Assembly (NCBI RefSeq): GCF_902806685.2
Contig: NC_048554.1
Location: 6,758,001 to 6,822,000 of the forward strand
Length of the DNA: 64,000 bases
Direction: 5' to 3'
Source: Maniola hyperantus
Taxonomy: Eukaryota > Arthropoda > Insecta > Lepidoptera > Nymphalidae
Part shown: piece after piece, positions 9,680-21,579 of the stretch
Position numbering within the stretch: the stretch's first letter is position 1
Layout: every line of letters starts with the position of its first letter
Notes under the pieces: generated by a model
Told to the model about the DNA's origin: nothing
What the model saw: the letters and a program-made list of their open reading frames with translations, nothing else
Databases searched by the model: none
Program-made: the position numbers and the translations under genes

Positions 9680-11595
9680 ATGGTCAAGCAATAACGAAAT
9701 AATACCTAGACAGCCATTTTTATAAGAACTGTTTCTTCTTTTTCTTTTATCTGTTAAAATGTAGCAAGGTAATAACTTCATGTAACGAATGTTTTAATAA
9801 CTTCAACGAGTATATTTCTGTTTTTAAAATAAGTACGAAAATAGATAAGTGTATTGTTTTAAAGTTTAAGTTTTAAGATAGGACTTACTTAACTTGACAT
9901 ACAAGGATATTTTAGATAACAAATGCTCCATTTTTGTTCTTTTTCTGTGGATTTAAAGCATTGATTTGTTTGCCTCATAATAATCGGCACTTAAAACCTT
10001 CCAAGTAGGGGCATAATAATTCTGGGGCACAAATAAGCACGTAAAACGTTATCTGTGGACGAAACATGAAACTGCACTTTCTAAGTCAAATGTTTACTTC
10101 AGAGTAAGTGGAGACGGTAACGTTGAGTTTTTAGATAACGAGCCAACTGTCCTAAAATACAGATAAAACGTGCGCGTGCGCCGCCCGAGCTTTATGACCC
10201 TCTGCTTTTTACAAATTAGTTTTATCTGTGCCTGTTTCGTTTCCTGCTGCACTGGATACGCCTTAAGCCTACCTACATATAAAAATGAACGTTAGTATGT
10301 TTGTCTGTTCGTAACATATGCGTTCGCGTATCATTCATCCGATTGAGTTGTTAGCGTAGTGCAATATTTGTTGGAAGTTGCGGGTCACAGTTTTCAGGGT
10401 CATCATGAAAAGTGAGAGTCGATAAAAAATTTGGTTTACCCTCTCGAGAGACACTTAAATAAGTAAATACCTAGTTAGCTACTTTAAAATTAGGTTTCTT
10501 AGATTTTGAAAAATAATAACCGCCAAAAATGTTAACTACTAATATGACTACGACCTACGGAACCTAACATCCTTAGACGCACTTGGCCAGTTTTTTATCT
10601 GCTGGTTTTCCTTGAAAATTTTCTATTTTATCTAATAGTTAATTCAATTTATTGGTTTAGGTATATGAATTATGATATGGAGATATCGAATATCAACGTC
10701 ATTCTTTTTTACTATAATATTCATTGCAGTCGTAATCTAGAGGTACGGAAAAACCACACGTGTGCAGGTTTATTGCATATAATATAAATGTTGTAAATAC
10801 CTTCTTCTAAAGGCAAAGAACGTTTCATAGTAAGAATTCGAAGAATTCTACTGGATAAGTTTCTACAACTGATTTAATTTCTTGGAATCAACAAGTTGAT
10901 CGGAAACTGAAGGTTTGCTGGTTGAGCAGGTAATATAATAATTCACTTAAGACTAGCTCTGTACCTTTCACTTTCTTACACGTAACACGCATTTGAACAC
11001 GCCCTTCGGGATTTGATATCAAATACATATTATTACCCTACCTGGTACCATTTCAGTAGGTACATAGTACCATTACTACTAAACTGGTAAAATATTGGGA
11101 TATTCAATAGGTAGATACCTCGATTTTTTACGTAAAATATAGTTCAGTACCTATAGTAGAAAAAGTTTCTGCCATAATGGTGACGTCATAGCTACAAAAT
11201 ATTTGGATGCAATATAATATTATTATTTTCAAGCAACAATTAACAGATAAAGGACAATATGGCTTTCACATTGTTAGTTCGGACTCATTATATTCACTGT
11301 TAATAACTAGTCGAAAAATGGTTTTTATTATCTAATCGAATCATCACAACCATATATCACAGGTCACTAGTTCGGTTACTGATATTGCCCACCATTGATT
11401 AACCAAGATTAGAGTATGGTTTTCTTTTTCTTTTGTCTCTTACGCGACTTGGCCATGCAGGTTCTCATGTTACATAACTAAGGTTGTTAGTGGACTATAA
11501 ATATACGTAGGCGGGGAAAAGTAAAATAAGTAGATAGGTAGACCTACTATTATGTTGTTATGTGACAATACGTAGGAAATTTTCCGCTGTCCGTC
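9680..11595. other. Gene-free stretch
   Basis: AT-rich sequence with no convincing exon, RNA gene or repeat boundary. Confidence 0.5.
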
Positions 11596-12104
11596 TAAGA
11601 GCGATCACGCACTCATCCGATCCGAATCCGTGAAAAAACAGTCTGTGAAAAAACTCAGACCGAATTCGGATATTGCTTACGCACTAATCCGATCCAAATA
11701 TTCAGTGGACATCTTTCACCTATCTACGTTATACATATATTATGTCCGATTTGTATCCGAGGCACATCAGAGATATTGTCACGGATGACGGAGAGATATC
11801 GGATGACGGGAGTCGGATTTAGTGCGTAAGCTACAAGTTAGCCCTTGACTGCAATCTCACCTAGTGGTAAGTGATGATGCAGTCTTAGATGGAAGTGGGC
11901 TAACCTGGAAGGAGTATGGCAGTTATTATTAAACCCATACCCCTTTGGTTTCTACACGGCATTGTACCGGAACGCTAAATCGCTTGTCGGCACGGCTTTG
12001 CCGGTAGGGTGGTAACTAGCCACGGCCGAAGCCTTCCACCACCTCTGACAACTTCGGAGCGTACTTTCATGGACTCGAATGGAAAGAGTGCGTGATCGCT
12101 CTTA
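11596..12104. mobile_element. TIR element with nested palindrome and inserted repeat
   Basis: A perfect 19-bp inverted repeat TAAGAGCGATCACGCACTC occurs at 11596-11614 and 12086-12104. Inside, a second inverted pair (GCTTACGCACTAATCCGA near 11680 and its inverse near 11815) forms another foldback. From about 11843 to 12050 lies a dispersed-repeat fragment with CCTAGTGGTAAGTGATGATG and GCACGGCTTTGCCGGTAGGG, of unknown class. Confidence 0.65.
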
Positions 12105-13701
12105 TGGTGGATCCACACATACCGCCCATTTGACACGCTGCGAACCCGACGGCATGTGTGTGTATGCAGTTGGGATGCATTTAATTGCAATTGACATAAT
12201 ATTCTTCCGACAACACCTTAACAATTCCTTGCATTAAAACTTCTACGAGCCACGCTGTGTCTGATCAAGCCTTAATATATCTTTTTGGTTTTGTTGCCAT
12301 AACTGTTGCCGAAAGGAGTGGAAAGTCGACACCTGCTGAGGCATCACGTAACGTCTATGTATTCAAGCGAAATCACTGTTTATACTTTTATGTAACGATG
12401 CTTTGTCATCACACATCACTAATATGAATCAATAATGAGATTCTAACTACCCAATTCATTATTATTGCTTCTTACTGGGTTTTTTTTAGGTTAAGAACTT
12501 GAGAAACAAGAACAAGCTTGAAAAATTATATGATAATGCTCTCGTTTTATCTCTTTAATTGGAGAGTACTATATTGTATGTAAATGATGTCTCAATAAAT
12601 TTGTTTCCTGGGATTTCTCCTAAGAAAAGATTGTTTAGTTGTTTGTGTTAGTATCTATTTAAATTAACTTCTACACCCTAATGAACTTATTATATATAAC
12701 GTAACTATACTATTGCTAAAATTGCACTCATATCGAAAAACATACCGATACAAAGGTCGAAACAGAACAAAACAAAAATGAGAGCAAAAGAAATGGCACT
12801 CATTTTCACTGAAAAAATAATTTTAATCTGAACTTTCTGGTGCTCTTAATTGGGATAATTTTATTTACGGCCGAAAATCCACAGATGAGGTTATAAGAAA
12901 GCCCATAAACGGTCAGGTCACCTTAATTATAACAAAGTTATTACTGCTTGCGAATTCCTTAAAGTGAATTTACTGTTTGATGTTTATTAACGGTAAGTTA
13001 TTCAAAGTTGTAACTTTGTAAGTGTTACAGGTTCGCAGAAAGTGATAATTAGGGCGTGATTCATCCGGAATGTGAGACGGCCGTCGAGAGTACGAACAAG
13101 AAAAGCCTACGATGGAATTCAGCAGGGTTTAGATAACTTTGCTATGAGATTGAGAAACAAAGTATGAAACACTTAAAACTTAGTAGCTTTTGGTCGCGAC
13201 CAAAACGTGATTCATTGAATAAGACTTTTCTATTGTTAAACTAGTGATTAAAATGACATTTTTGAACGTGTAGGTACAGTTAGTTAAAACAAAAGTGCGG
13301 GCTTACGCAATAATACTTAACAATAAAATGTTTTAATAGGACTAATCTGAGATGAAATGTATGTACTTAAGTATACGAATAGAATGTAAAAAGGTCAAAG
13401 TGCATAAAACATTTTGGGCGCTGAGAATTTTTGTGCCACTACTACAACACCGTGAAAGATCAATGCACGACGGGTCACCGCGACACATATTTAGGCTATT
13501 GTTGTTGATACTCAATGAACCGTCAACTTGCAAATTCATCTTTGGTGAAAACAAGCCTCGTTTGATCCCCCAATGATAATATTCTTTATAAATGGCACAC
13601 TTCAAAACGAAAATTATCGACTTCATCTTGAAAGTTTATATTTTAAACGCATCAAGAGACCGGACTGGGCACATGGACGCCATTCTTAACTTTAATGATC
13701 A
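12105..13701. other. Gene-free stretch
   Basis: No supported gene or repeat; short open frames here lack coding character. Confidence 0.5.
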
Positions 13702-13880
13702 TTTAGCGCTTTAACTATCGTGAGTGATTTCCATTATAAATATAAATCCATGTGATAAATGAGTCTAAACCGCGACGCGATTGTGAGCTGAGTCCCTGTG
13801 ACAAAGGACCCCAGATGGACTCAAAACTAGTCGGACTTACGTCGACTACCCACGTGATTACAGCCGGGAGCATTTATATT
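13702..13880. repeat. Family I repeat
   Basis: TTTAACTATCGTGAGTGATT at the left, then GACAAAGGACCCCAGATGG and ACGTCGACTACCCACGTGAT and CAGCCGGGA at the right. Related copies lie at 29431-29532 and, inverted, at 37355-37490. Confidence 0.6.
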
Positions 13881-15798
13881 TGATGATTATGTTCGATGTT
13901 GATAAAAACAAGAACTGACTACCTAACACAAATAAACAACAATCGGTAGTGGCAGATGTAAATGAATAACATGAGCATAAAAAAGGTCGGAGTAATTACG
14001 ATGCGCAGTGATCATAAATCATAAAGAAAGCAACGCTGTAACCGAAGAAGACATCAAGCGTGGAATTTTCGATTGAGAATGATGTAGGACTGCGGTGAAT
14101 TCGAATAATGCGTACGGGCCGAATCACGTTGGGATCGAGGTCAATGGCCTCCTTACTGCACCCTCCTGTCTCCTGACAACCATCAAGTTAATAAGAACAG
14201 GAAAAAGTACTTTACAATATGGACAATAATGCACATACTTTTGCTTGACCTTAAATTCAATCATGATTCCAGGCAAGGCAATTTAAATAGAAATCTATAC
14301 AAACACCAAAGAAAAGAAAGGGTTTTTCCCCTTTTAATAAAAGTTAAAGAAGGAATCTGACTTACAAAGTAGGAACAAAACTCTTCGCGTAGGATACCTA
14401 TAATTCCTTTTGGAATAATTTCATGACATAATGAGATAGGTGAATGAATTGTTATACTTTAATGCGTTTCCTGCAGGGATGAAAGAACTTTTCAAAAGAT
14501 GATTAAAATTTAATTATTTTGAATACAAAGGAGGAAAGCGGTTCTATTAATTAAATTGAACATGTACCAAAAATAACAAAACAGTTTAATGCATACTCAT
14601 CTTGTAGATATTCATAATAATGGCACGCTATAAAATTTAAACATTGTATGTGCTCGAATAATCACGAAGAGAAATGGTCTATGCTTTGTTTAGTGTTAAT
14701 TTTACTACACGCACACAAAGGATTTTTCACAGAGCAGTGTTAGTAGTGAGCTATCAGCGAGCACATGTTAATTCAGCCCACTTTTGACCCCGGTTAGAAT
14801 TACGTACGTGTTATGAATGAACGAGATCTTATTTGTACTTGTACAGTGTACCTATTGTGTTGTTTGCAGGTTATCTTTTTTGAATTTGGAGAAACTCTTG
14901 ATTAATTTAGTGTAGGTAACCTTTAGATGGAAAGATGTATAGTATAACAGATTCAAATAAAAAAATGTTTTTCATGTACTTAGGGCTAAAAAAACTTATA
15001 AATAAAAACCAAAATATATAAAAATCTATTTGGAAGGGGAGATTCATACCTGGATATGCAAATTAAAGTATATGTAGCTTAAAAATTGTAGTTACACACT
15101 ACTGTTAAGTTTATTACTCCAAAGGTAAAATAATTAAGCAATAACCATAAAGCATCATACACATATACAATAGTCATACAATCGATAGCTTACACGATTA
15201 CAACTGCATATAAATCAGATAATAAAAACAGAATTGGCCAATCCCCCCAGGATATGCCGATTGCGATCATTCGAGAGAGTAAATCAAATCTTTCAATAAA
15301 GCTTTTAAGTTTTAATCCAATCTCATCTTTAGCAACTATTGGTACATAGGTTAAACGGACACATCTATTGCTAAACAATTAAATGGCAAGCGCATAGAAT
15401 ACGCATCATTTAACATTAACAAAACAAAATCTTTTGGAAATTCTTGTTTGAGTGACGGCACATCTAATCGGGTTATGTAACGTACAGGGTAACAATGAGT
15501 AAGCGTCAATCATGCGTTGGAGACGGTTTTAAATAAGTTCAAGGGAGAAAGTACATTGACTCGGGATCGTGACGTGAACGATGGTAATGTGTAACCGCCT
15601 TGTAGTAATCGATGTATGGGCCGGTTAATTGAGGTTTGGAACCGCGCCCTCGGGTCACCCGCCGTGGCCGATGGCCTGTCTGATGTTGCAGCAATATTGG
15701 TACACGTATTCACTGAATATGGATCTTATTGTGACTCTTTGCCCGATAGGATTATCTGTTCATTGTATGGCATACGAGTAAGCTTTCGAAGCTAATCA
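13881..15798. other. Gene-free stretch
   Basis: AT-rich; nothing supported as gene, RNA or repeat. Confidence 0.5.
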
Positions 15799-16345
15799 GA
15801 TTTTCGTTTCGTAACAATCCATAGTTATTAATATTCCAAATACGATAAGGTGTTTGTCTGTCTGTACGCTAGTTTTTCACGATCCCATCCGTTTAAATAA
15901 TTTTGATGTAAGGTCTAATCAGCTGCGCGATTGCGGGAGAATGAAAGCTACAATGTCACGATCGCAATCACCTCTGATTGGTTGACGCTCGCTCACTATT
16001 GGCTTCAATGCATTGTTGCAACAAGAATCGCACAAATTCAGCCAATCAGAACAATTGAGATTGTAATCATGATTGATGCAGGTTTCCCGCAATCGAGGTG
16101 CAGATTTTCGTTTCGTAACAATCCATACTTACTAATATTACAAATACAAAGGTGTTTGTCTGTCTGTAGTTTGTACTATCCATCCGTTTAAACAATTTTA
16201 ACGTAAGGTACAGAGATTGATTGCAGAGAGAACTTTCATCCCAGGGAAGGACATAGGCTACTTTTTATCCGGAAAATTAAAGAGTTCTCATGGGATTTAA
16301 AAAAACTTAAATCCACGTGGATGAAGTCGCGGGCATCATCTAGTT
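15799..16345 (+). repeat. Composite: duplicated segment flanking a family F foldback, ending in HelA
   Basis: CAGATTTTCGTTTCGTAACA begins near 15798 and again near 16102, each time followed by AATCCATA and GGTGTTTGTCTGTCTGTA. Between the two copies, 15915-16101 is a foldback (ATTGCGGGA ... TCCCGCAAT) with GATTGGTTGACGCTCG. The second copy continues into a HelA body ending at CGGGCATCATCTAGT. Confidence 0.6.
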
Positions 16346-17217
16346 CTACCATAATAGTAATTAGTAATGCATTTAAAAATGTCACCGTTTATGCTTTTAA
16401 AGAGTTATGCAATAATCTTATTACGAAGATGGGTATAAATTATCGCCCCGAACCCAAATAAGCTTTTAAGACAGAAATCCCAATACCGTTAAAAACTTTG
16501 AGCGGATTTGTGTCAACCCGTGATACATTGGTTCGATACCCCGGCAGTAAATTTACTGTCTGTCTGTCAGTATAAATTTAAAACATATTATATTCGAAAA
16601 TAATTTTTAAACTAAAATATTGACATGCTGATAATTAAGCGACAGACGTGACTATTTTCAGTTGTATAGAGATAAATTATTTTAAAAAAACGTGAAAAAT
16701 ATAAACATATAGTCTCACAGGCAAAGAAGATAAAGACGCCACTGAATCGGATTTCTGATTTTTGATAAATCGCAGAGAAGCAAAAAAGAATAAGGCAAAG
16801 TTACAATGTTTCCATTCTGACAAGCTAAGCTAGGACCAGCAAAGCACACATAAATATAATATTAGCATAAAAATCTCATACGTACCTATATGTCATTTCC
16901 TGATTGAAGAGTTTCTAGCTAATTTGAACAATTTATGTAACTGTGTCGCTAATTTAAAAGTAGTTTAATGAAAATCTATAAACGACTGAGTTCGATAATC
17001 GCTAGCAAGAAGGCCGTAAACTGCCGGTAAGTCACAAGCTTCCTGCTTTCTACTTACGCAACTTTTTCAACGTCTTACATTATTGACGGCCATTTGTGAG
17101 GTAAAATCTTTAACGTACCTGTAAATATTTGTTGATCAACACTCGGTGTGTTTATCAATAAATAAATAACACCAACCAACCAATCTACCAATAATCCAAA
17201 TCCAAACTTATAATATT
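16346..17217. other. Gene-free stretch
   Basis: AT-rich; nothing supported. Confidence 0.5.
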
Positions 17218-17422
17218 ACTAGCTGATGCCCGCGACTTCGTCCGCGTGGAATTAGGTTTATAAAAATCCTGTAGGAGCTCTTTGATTTTCTGGGATAAAA
17301 AGTAGTCTATGTCGCTCTCCAGTTCTTTATCTAAGCCAATCCGTTGCACCGTTGCGACGTGATTGAAGGACAAACCAACAAACCAATAAACCAGCAAACA
17401 AACACATTTTCGCATTTATAAT
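17218..17422 (-). repeat. HelA repeat, full length
   Basis: Starts ACTAGCTGATGCCCGCGACT and ends TTTTCGCATTTATAATAA on the plus strand, that is, inverted. A second, plus-strand HelA-like fragment begins at 17440, forming an inverted pair. Confidence 0.8.
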
Positions 17423-17439
17423 AACGTTAATGATACTTA

Positions 17440-17585
17440 AATGCGAAAGTGTGTCTGTTCGTCTGTCTGCTAGCTTTTTATGGTCCGCATCTCTTTAACC
17501 GATTTTGATGGGTAAGTACAGAGTAGGTACATGCCGGGCATGACCGTAGCCAGAAAACGCGGAGGAAGTTGCGGGTATTATCTAT
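17440..17585 (+). repeat. HelA-related fragment
   Basis: AATGCGAAAGTGTGTCTGTT, TTTAACCGATTTTGATGGG and TTGCGGGTATTATCTATT; a variant subfamily with GTCTGTCTGC in place of the GTTT run. Confidence 0.6.
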
Positions 17586-17963
17586 TTCACAAAAATATAC
17601 GCGTTATATTTTACGCGTTATAGTTATGTTTTAATGTCGCCGTTTAAAAAGTACCTAGGCCGTGTCGTGTTCGTGTTAAACCGAGAAAGTGTCAAAAATT
17701 ATTGATAGGGAAATTAATTCTGCATATTGCATGTAACATCTATTGTGCCACTTCGCTCGTTAGACGTTACGTAATTTTTTTATCACAGAAATAAATTCAT
17801 ATTAAACCCGTTGATAAATGGACATGTCGGCGAATTGCGTGTAGAATGAGCGAGTGGTCAATCTAATATACAAACAAATAAAATAATTTAAGTGTCTGTG
17901 ATTTTGAAGTAGGCTAACTTTTATTAAGCTCATAATAATTTCGGTAACAGTTAAGTTTATTTC

Positions 17964-18075
17964 ATTGGCCAATCACAATGCTCGAAATCTGTCAAGTGGA
18001 GATTTCGAGCACTGTGATAGGCCAATTCACGGTCCGCTCCGCGCCACTCCGCCCAGTTCCACGTCAGTGGAAACG
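17964..18075. repeat. Foldback remnant
   Basis: An imperfect hairpin at 17964-18026 (ATTGGCCAATCACAATGCTC pairs with GAGCACTGTGATAGGCCAAT; AAATCTG..AGATTT at the tip) is followed by GC-rich CGTCAGTGGAAACGCACCC. Confidence 0.55.
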
Positions 18076-18180
18076 CACCCTTAGGGTTACGTATCAACGT
18101 GCTAAAAAAGGAATTCTTTAGGTATATGACTAAATCCTTTTATCTGTCAATAAAAGGGATATATAGATATATTAATAGTT

Positions 18181-18480
18181 CTCGCTGACTCTGCACTCTG
18201 CCCGCAAGAACTCTCTCCACTACTTTGTCGCGGTGATAAGAGCTACCAATGAAAACAAAAATCACTCAGCGACGTTCTCTTGGCGATCAAAACACTCACA
18301 CAGTTTGCGCAGGGACGATTACTCGCCCGCACACTCGCTCATAGCTCAGCGACAAAATTATTCCAACTACAGACTCTCTTCTCGTTGCTCGCCAAAGCGC
18401 TTAGTTTATAGCTCAACTCGGTTGTTGCTAATCATTGGCAGTTGGGCAGTTGCGAAAGGAATTTCAGAAATTCCATCCGA
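18181..18480. repeat. Family J repeat
   Basis: GATCAAAACACTCACACAGT, GCGCAGGGACGATTACTCGC and CCAACTACAGACTCTCTTCT recur in inverted orientation at 55321-55600. No internal coding frame or terminal repeat was recognised. Confidence 0.55.
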
Positions 18481-18666
18481 GTGAAGCTGGGGCGGGTCAG
18501 CAATTGTATAATCGTTTAGAAAAACAAGTCCGATTAGATTACTTTAACAGCTGAAGAAGGCAGGTGTGTGCCTACATCAACCGCCATCATTTATTAACAG
18601 ACATCCAAGACATCTGCGGACGCCCATGAGAGTCAGACGATTTAATGACACTTGCCAGTCCCACTG

Positions 18667-18990
18667 ACCTTAACTAATACAAGTACGCTGGACTTGCTAT
18701 TGCCGACCTGTTGTTGAAGCAACTTGATTACCGCCATTTTGACGCCGATAGCAGCAGTGAGCGTCTTGTGAGCGTACTCGGATCTAAATGTTAGTGATGC
18801 TGATGACTGATGAGACATTTATCAACATAGAGTCAACACGAAGACGCAATTGAAACAAACTGTCAATTTTAGTTCCCGGTACGCTTGGTGGGGCGCATTG
18901 AATCTGCACAAAGACATAAAGTATCATTTTTAATTCCCGGTACGTTCGGTGGGACGCTTTGAATCGGGACAAAAAATAACTGTCATTTTG
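18667..18990. repeat. Family H repeat followed by a ~60-bp tandem pair
   Basis: TTGCCGACCTG, CCGCCATTTTGACGCCGATA and AAATGTTAGTGATG match, inverted, 35365-35515. From 18861 a ~60-bp unit containing TTCCCGGTACGCTTGGTGGG occurs twice, and a related fragment lies near 52285. Confidence 0.5.
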
Positions 18991-20193
18991 TATGGCACAC
19001 CTTACCATTACTGTGTAATGTATATTGTATATATGTATGTCCATATTTATGGCCAGTCTCTATTTAGGTATGTATTTTTTGAGAGCCAAGAAATTCACGT
19101 GATATTTTAATGTTTGCGAAAAGAGCAATGTAATATTTATGATACTAGGCCGTTGGGATAGTCGCCAAGAAAATACATATTTAATATAAGGCACGTGATA
19201 TTTCCTTCGTGATCATTTTAGATTGGAGCGCCAAAAATATTTAAAAGCCATAAATTTATCACATTTCGCCCACTGGAAAAGAATTCACAAAACATCCTTT
19301 TCTAAATTGACTTCCATACTAGAGGAACCACTATGCTAAGCAGATTTCTACGCCAGTTGTTCTAAATACTTTGTATTTATCAGTGTTGACAGTTCTGCTA
19401 CTAATTAGTTACGTTCTCATTATAAAAACTTCCTTTCTGCTAAAGACTACCTACCATGGATGAGTAGATGAAGATGAGTGATGCACTTTTACACGAAGTT
19501 TTTCATCAAAATCAATCAGCACCTACATACATATTCAGTACTGTTGGTGGTAAGACTATGAAGTTATTGATTATTATCATTGTCAATCAAAGATATCTAA
19601 ACATGCCTCACGGAGGACGTTTATATCAAAATTTTAATGAAAAGGACAAGGTCTTCGCCTTGAGCTTAAAATATTCTACAATAATTTAATTCGCCAAGAT
19701 AATAACAACACCTTAACAACACATTTAACAAGCGAACCTGTTTTCATTCAAGCTGAACATATTATTATTATCAAAGACAAAGTTATCTAGTGTTGCAATG
19801 CTTTTGCGAAATTTGCGATTAACTAAATGCATTGTTAAAATAAACATAGCAAAAGGCTATTGTTAGTTTTCATCGTGAACTCTATACTAGATAATTTTAT
19901 TACAATATTGCAAACGATTCCATATGAGGGTAAGGAAAAAAATTATTTGCCTTTATACAGGGATCATGCTAGGTTAGAAGTTAAAACACAATTAAAAGGA
20001 CAATATTAAACATAATGAAATATATTAAGCTATTCATAGCTGTGAATCTGATCTGAAAACTTTAACAAAGGGTAGCTAATGGAGTGTCCATAGTTCCCGG
20101 AAATACATCTAAGCCTTGGACGATTTAACCTAAGGACGCGCCTCGCATGATTATTCCCCTCTGTCAATAGTAATGGATTTTTAATCCACTGCG
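18991..20193. other. Gene-free stretch upstream of the THAP gene
   Basis: AT-rich. TCGCCAAGA-type heptamers occur at about 19161, 19691 and, downstream of the THAP gene, 24200, but no terminal inverted repeat could be identified. Confidence 0.5.
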
Positions 20194-20201
20194 TTTATAA
20201 A
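20194..20201 (+). promoter_or_regulatory. Possible TATA-like element of the THAP gene
   Basis: TTTATAAA lies about 80 bp upstream of the chosen ATG in an otherwise unremarkable flank. Position and sequence fit a core promoter; no transcript evidence is available. Confidence 0.25.
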
Positions 20202-20278
20202 CACTGTTTGCGGAATCGATTTTGTCATTGTCAGAATCGTTTTCGATGTGTGACGACGTCTTACACGCTGGGTGAAAA

Positions 20279-21579
20279 ATGCCTGTTTGTGCCGTTAGTG
20301 AGTGCAAGAACAAATCAAACACATCAAATTTACAAAAAGATGGAATTTCATTTCATAAGTAAGTATTTTTGGTGTAATAAACGCTTTCTATAAATTAAAT
20401 TACATAAATTATTATAATAAAATAACAATCGAGAACTTTACCGATTCAGTAATTGAGTACGTAATAATTCGGTAGAAGCGAGTCACACTTCTCACGAGAC
20501 TATATTTTGTTTTTTCTAAACAATTGCAACCCTCGATATATACAAATTAGGTTAAAATTTGAATACGCGTGAACAGCATGAAATTACGTAGTAGTAAAAA
20601 TAACACTAGTCTCGTGGGAAGTGCGGTATACTAAAGACGGAGAGCCAGCGCCCAAAAAACTGTTTGAATTTACTAAGGCTAATTTTTTGCGCATACTGAC
20701 CAGCTCTGTCCCCATATTCTGCTGACTAACCATTACAACTTTTATTTATATGCAATATACAAGTTATATAACAATTTTCAGCCTTAGTAAATTCATTTTA
20801 TTACCTCGCAGGTACGACACCTTTGATAGCGCACCTGAGTCACTGTTCTCAGGTTCACTTGACTGACCGCAGTATGTTTGTGTACGCAACCATTCTAATG
20901 AACTATAAAAAAATTAGCCTTAGTAAATTCAAACAGTATTTTGGGCCCTGGCTCTCCGTCTATAGTATGCCGCACTCCCCACGAGACTATAGTGTTATTT
21001 TTACAAAATTTTTCAGTATTAGATTCAATTGCATAGGACATAAGGTTCGATTTTTAAGAATCATGTGATAGTGATTGCGGTTCGATTATCGATATCGATG
21101 AAAACATTTTCTTTATTATTAACGACTAAATTACCGTCTTCAAGTCAAGTAAAGAATAGTTATTATTAATTACCACAATTTTTTCGCTACCTATACTTGT
21201 AATAAAACTGGTCGATTTCTGTGATTTCACGTACTTAATACATTTAAAAAAAAATTAAAGCAACGCAATTTTAGTGATAGGCGCGAAACGGGGTAGGGTG
21301 TCTCTGAACTGGGTAATATGTAGCTAAAAGGTGTACCTTTCTCAAGGATGAGGATCAGGTAATAATTTATCATAATCGTTTTATTTTTACAGATTTCCTA
21401 AAGACGCCCACTTTAAAATGAAGTGGGCACAATTGTGCGATCGAAAACGTAGTTGGGAACCTACCCGCACAAGTACTATCTGTTCGGCGCACTTTGATTC
21501 GTCCCAATTTGAATGTTTGCCTAATAAACGTCGCAAATTAGTCTCTCATGCCATACCAACATTGCTTTTAGCAGATACC
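20279..21579 (+). CDS. Exons 1-2: THAP zinc finger
   Basis: Exon 1 begins MPVCAVSECKNKSN and ends at donor CATAA|GTAAGT. Exon 2 starts after TTTTTACAG with the third base of Lys27 and ends GCAGATACC|GTAAGT. The C2CH ligands are C4, C9, C57 and H60 (ICSAHF). The invariant residues P29, W38 and F61 and the terminal AIPTL (residues 80-84, the AVPTIF motif) are all present, so the DNA-binding module looks intact. The 1034-bp intron 1 contains a long-TIR MITE. Confidence 0.9.
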
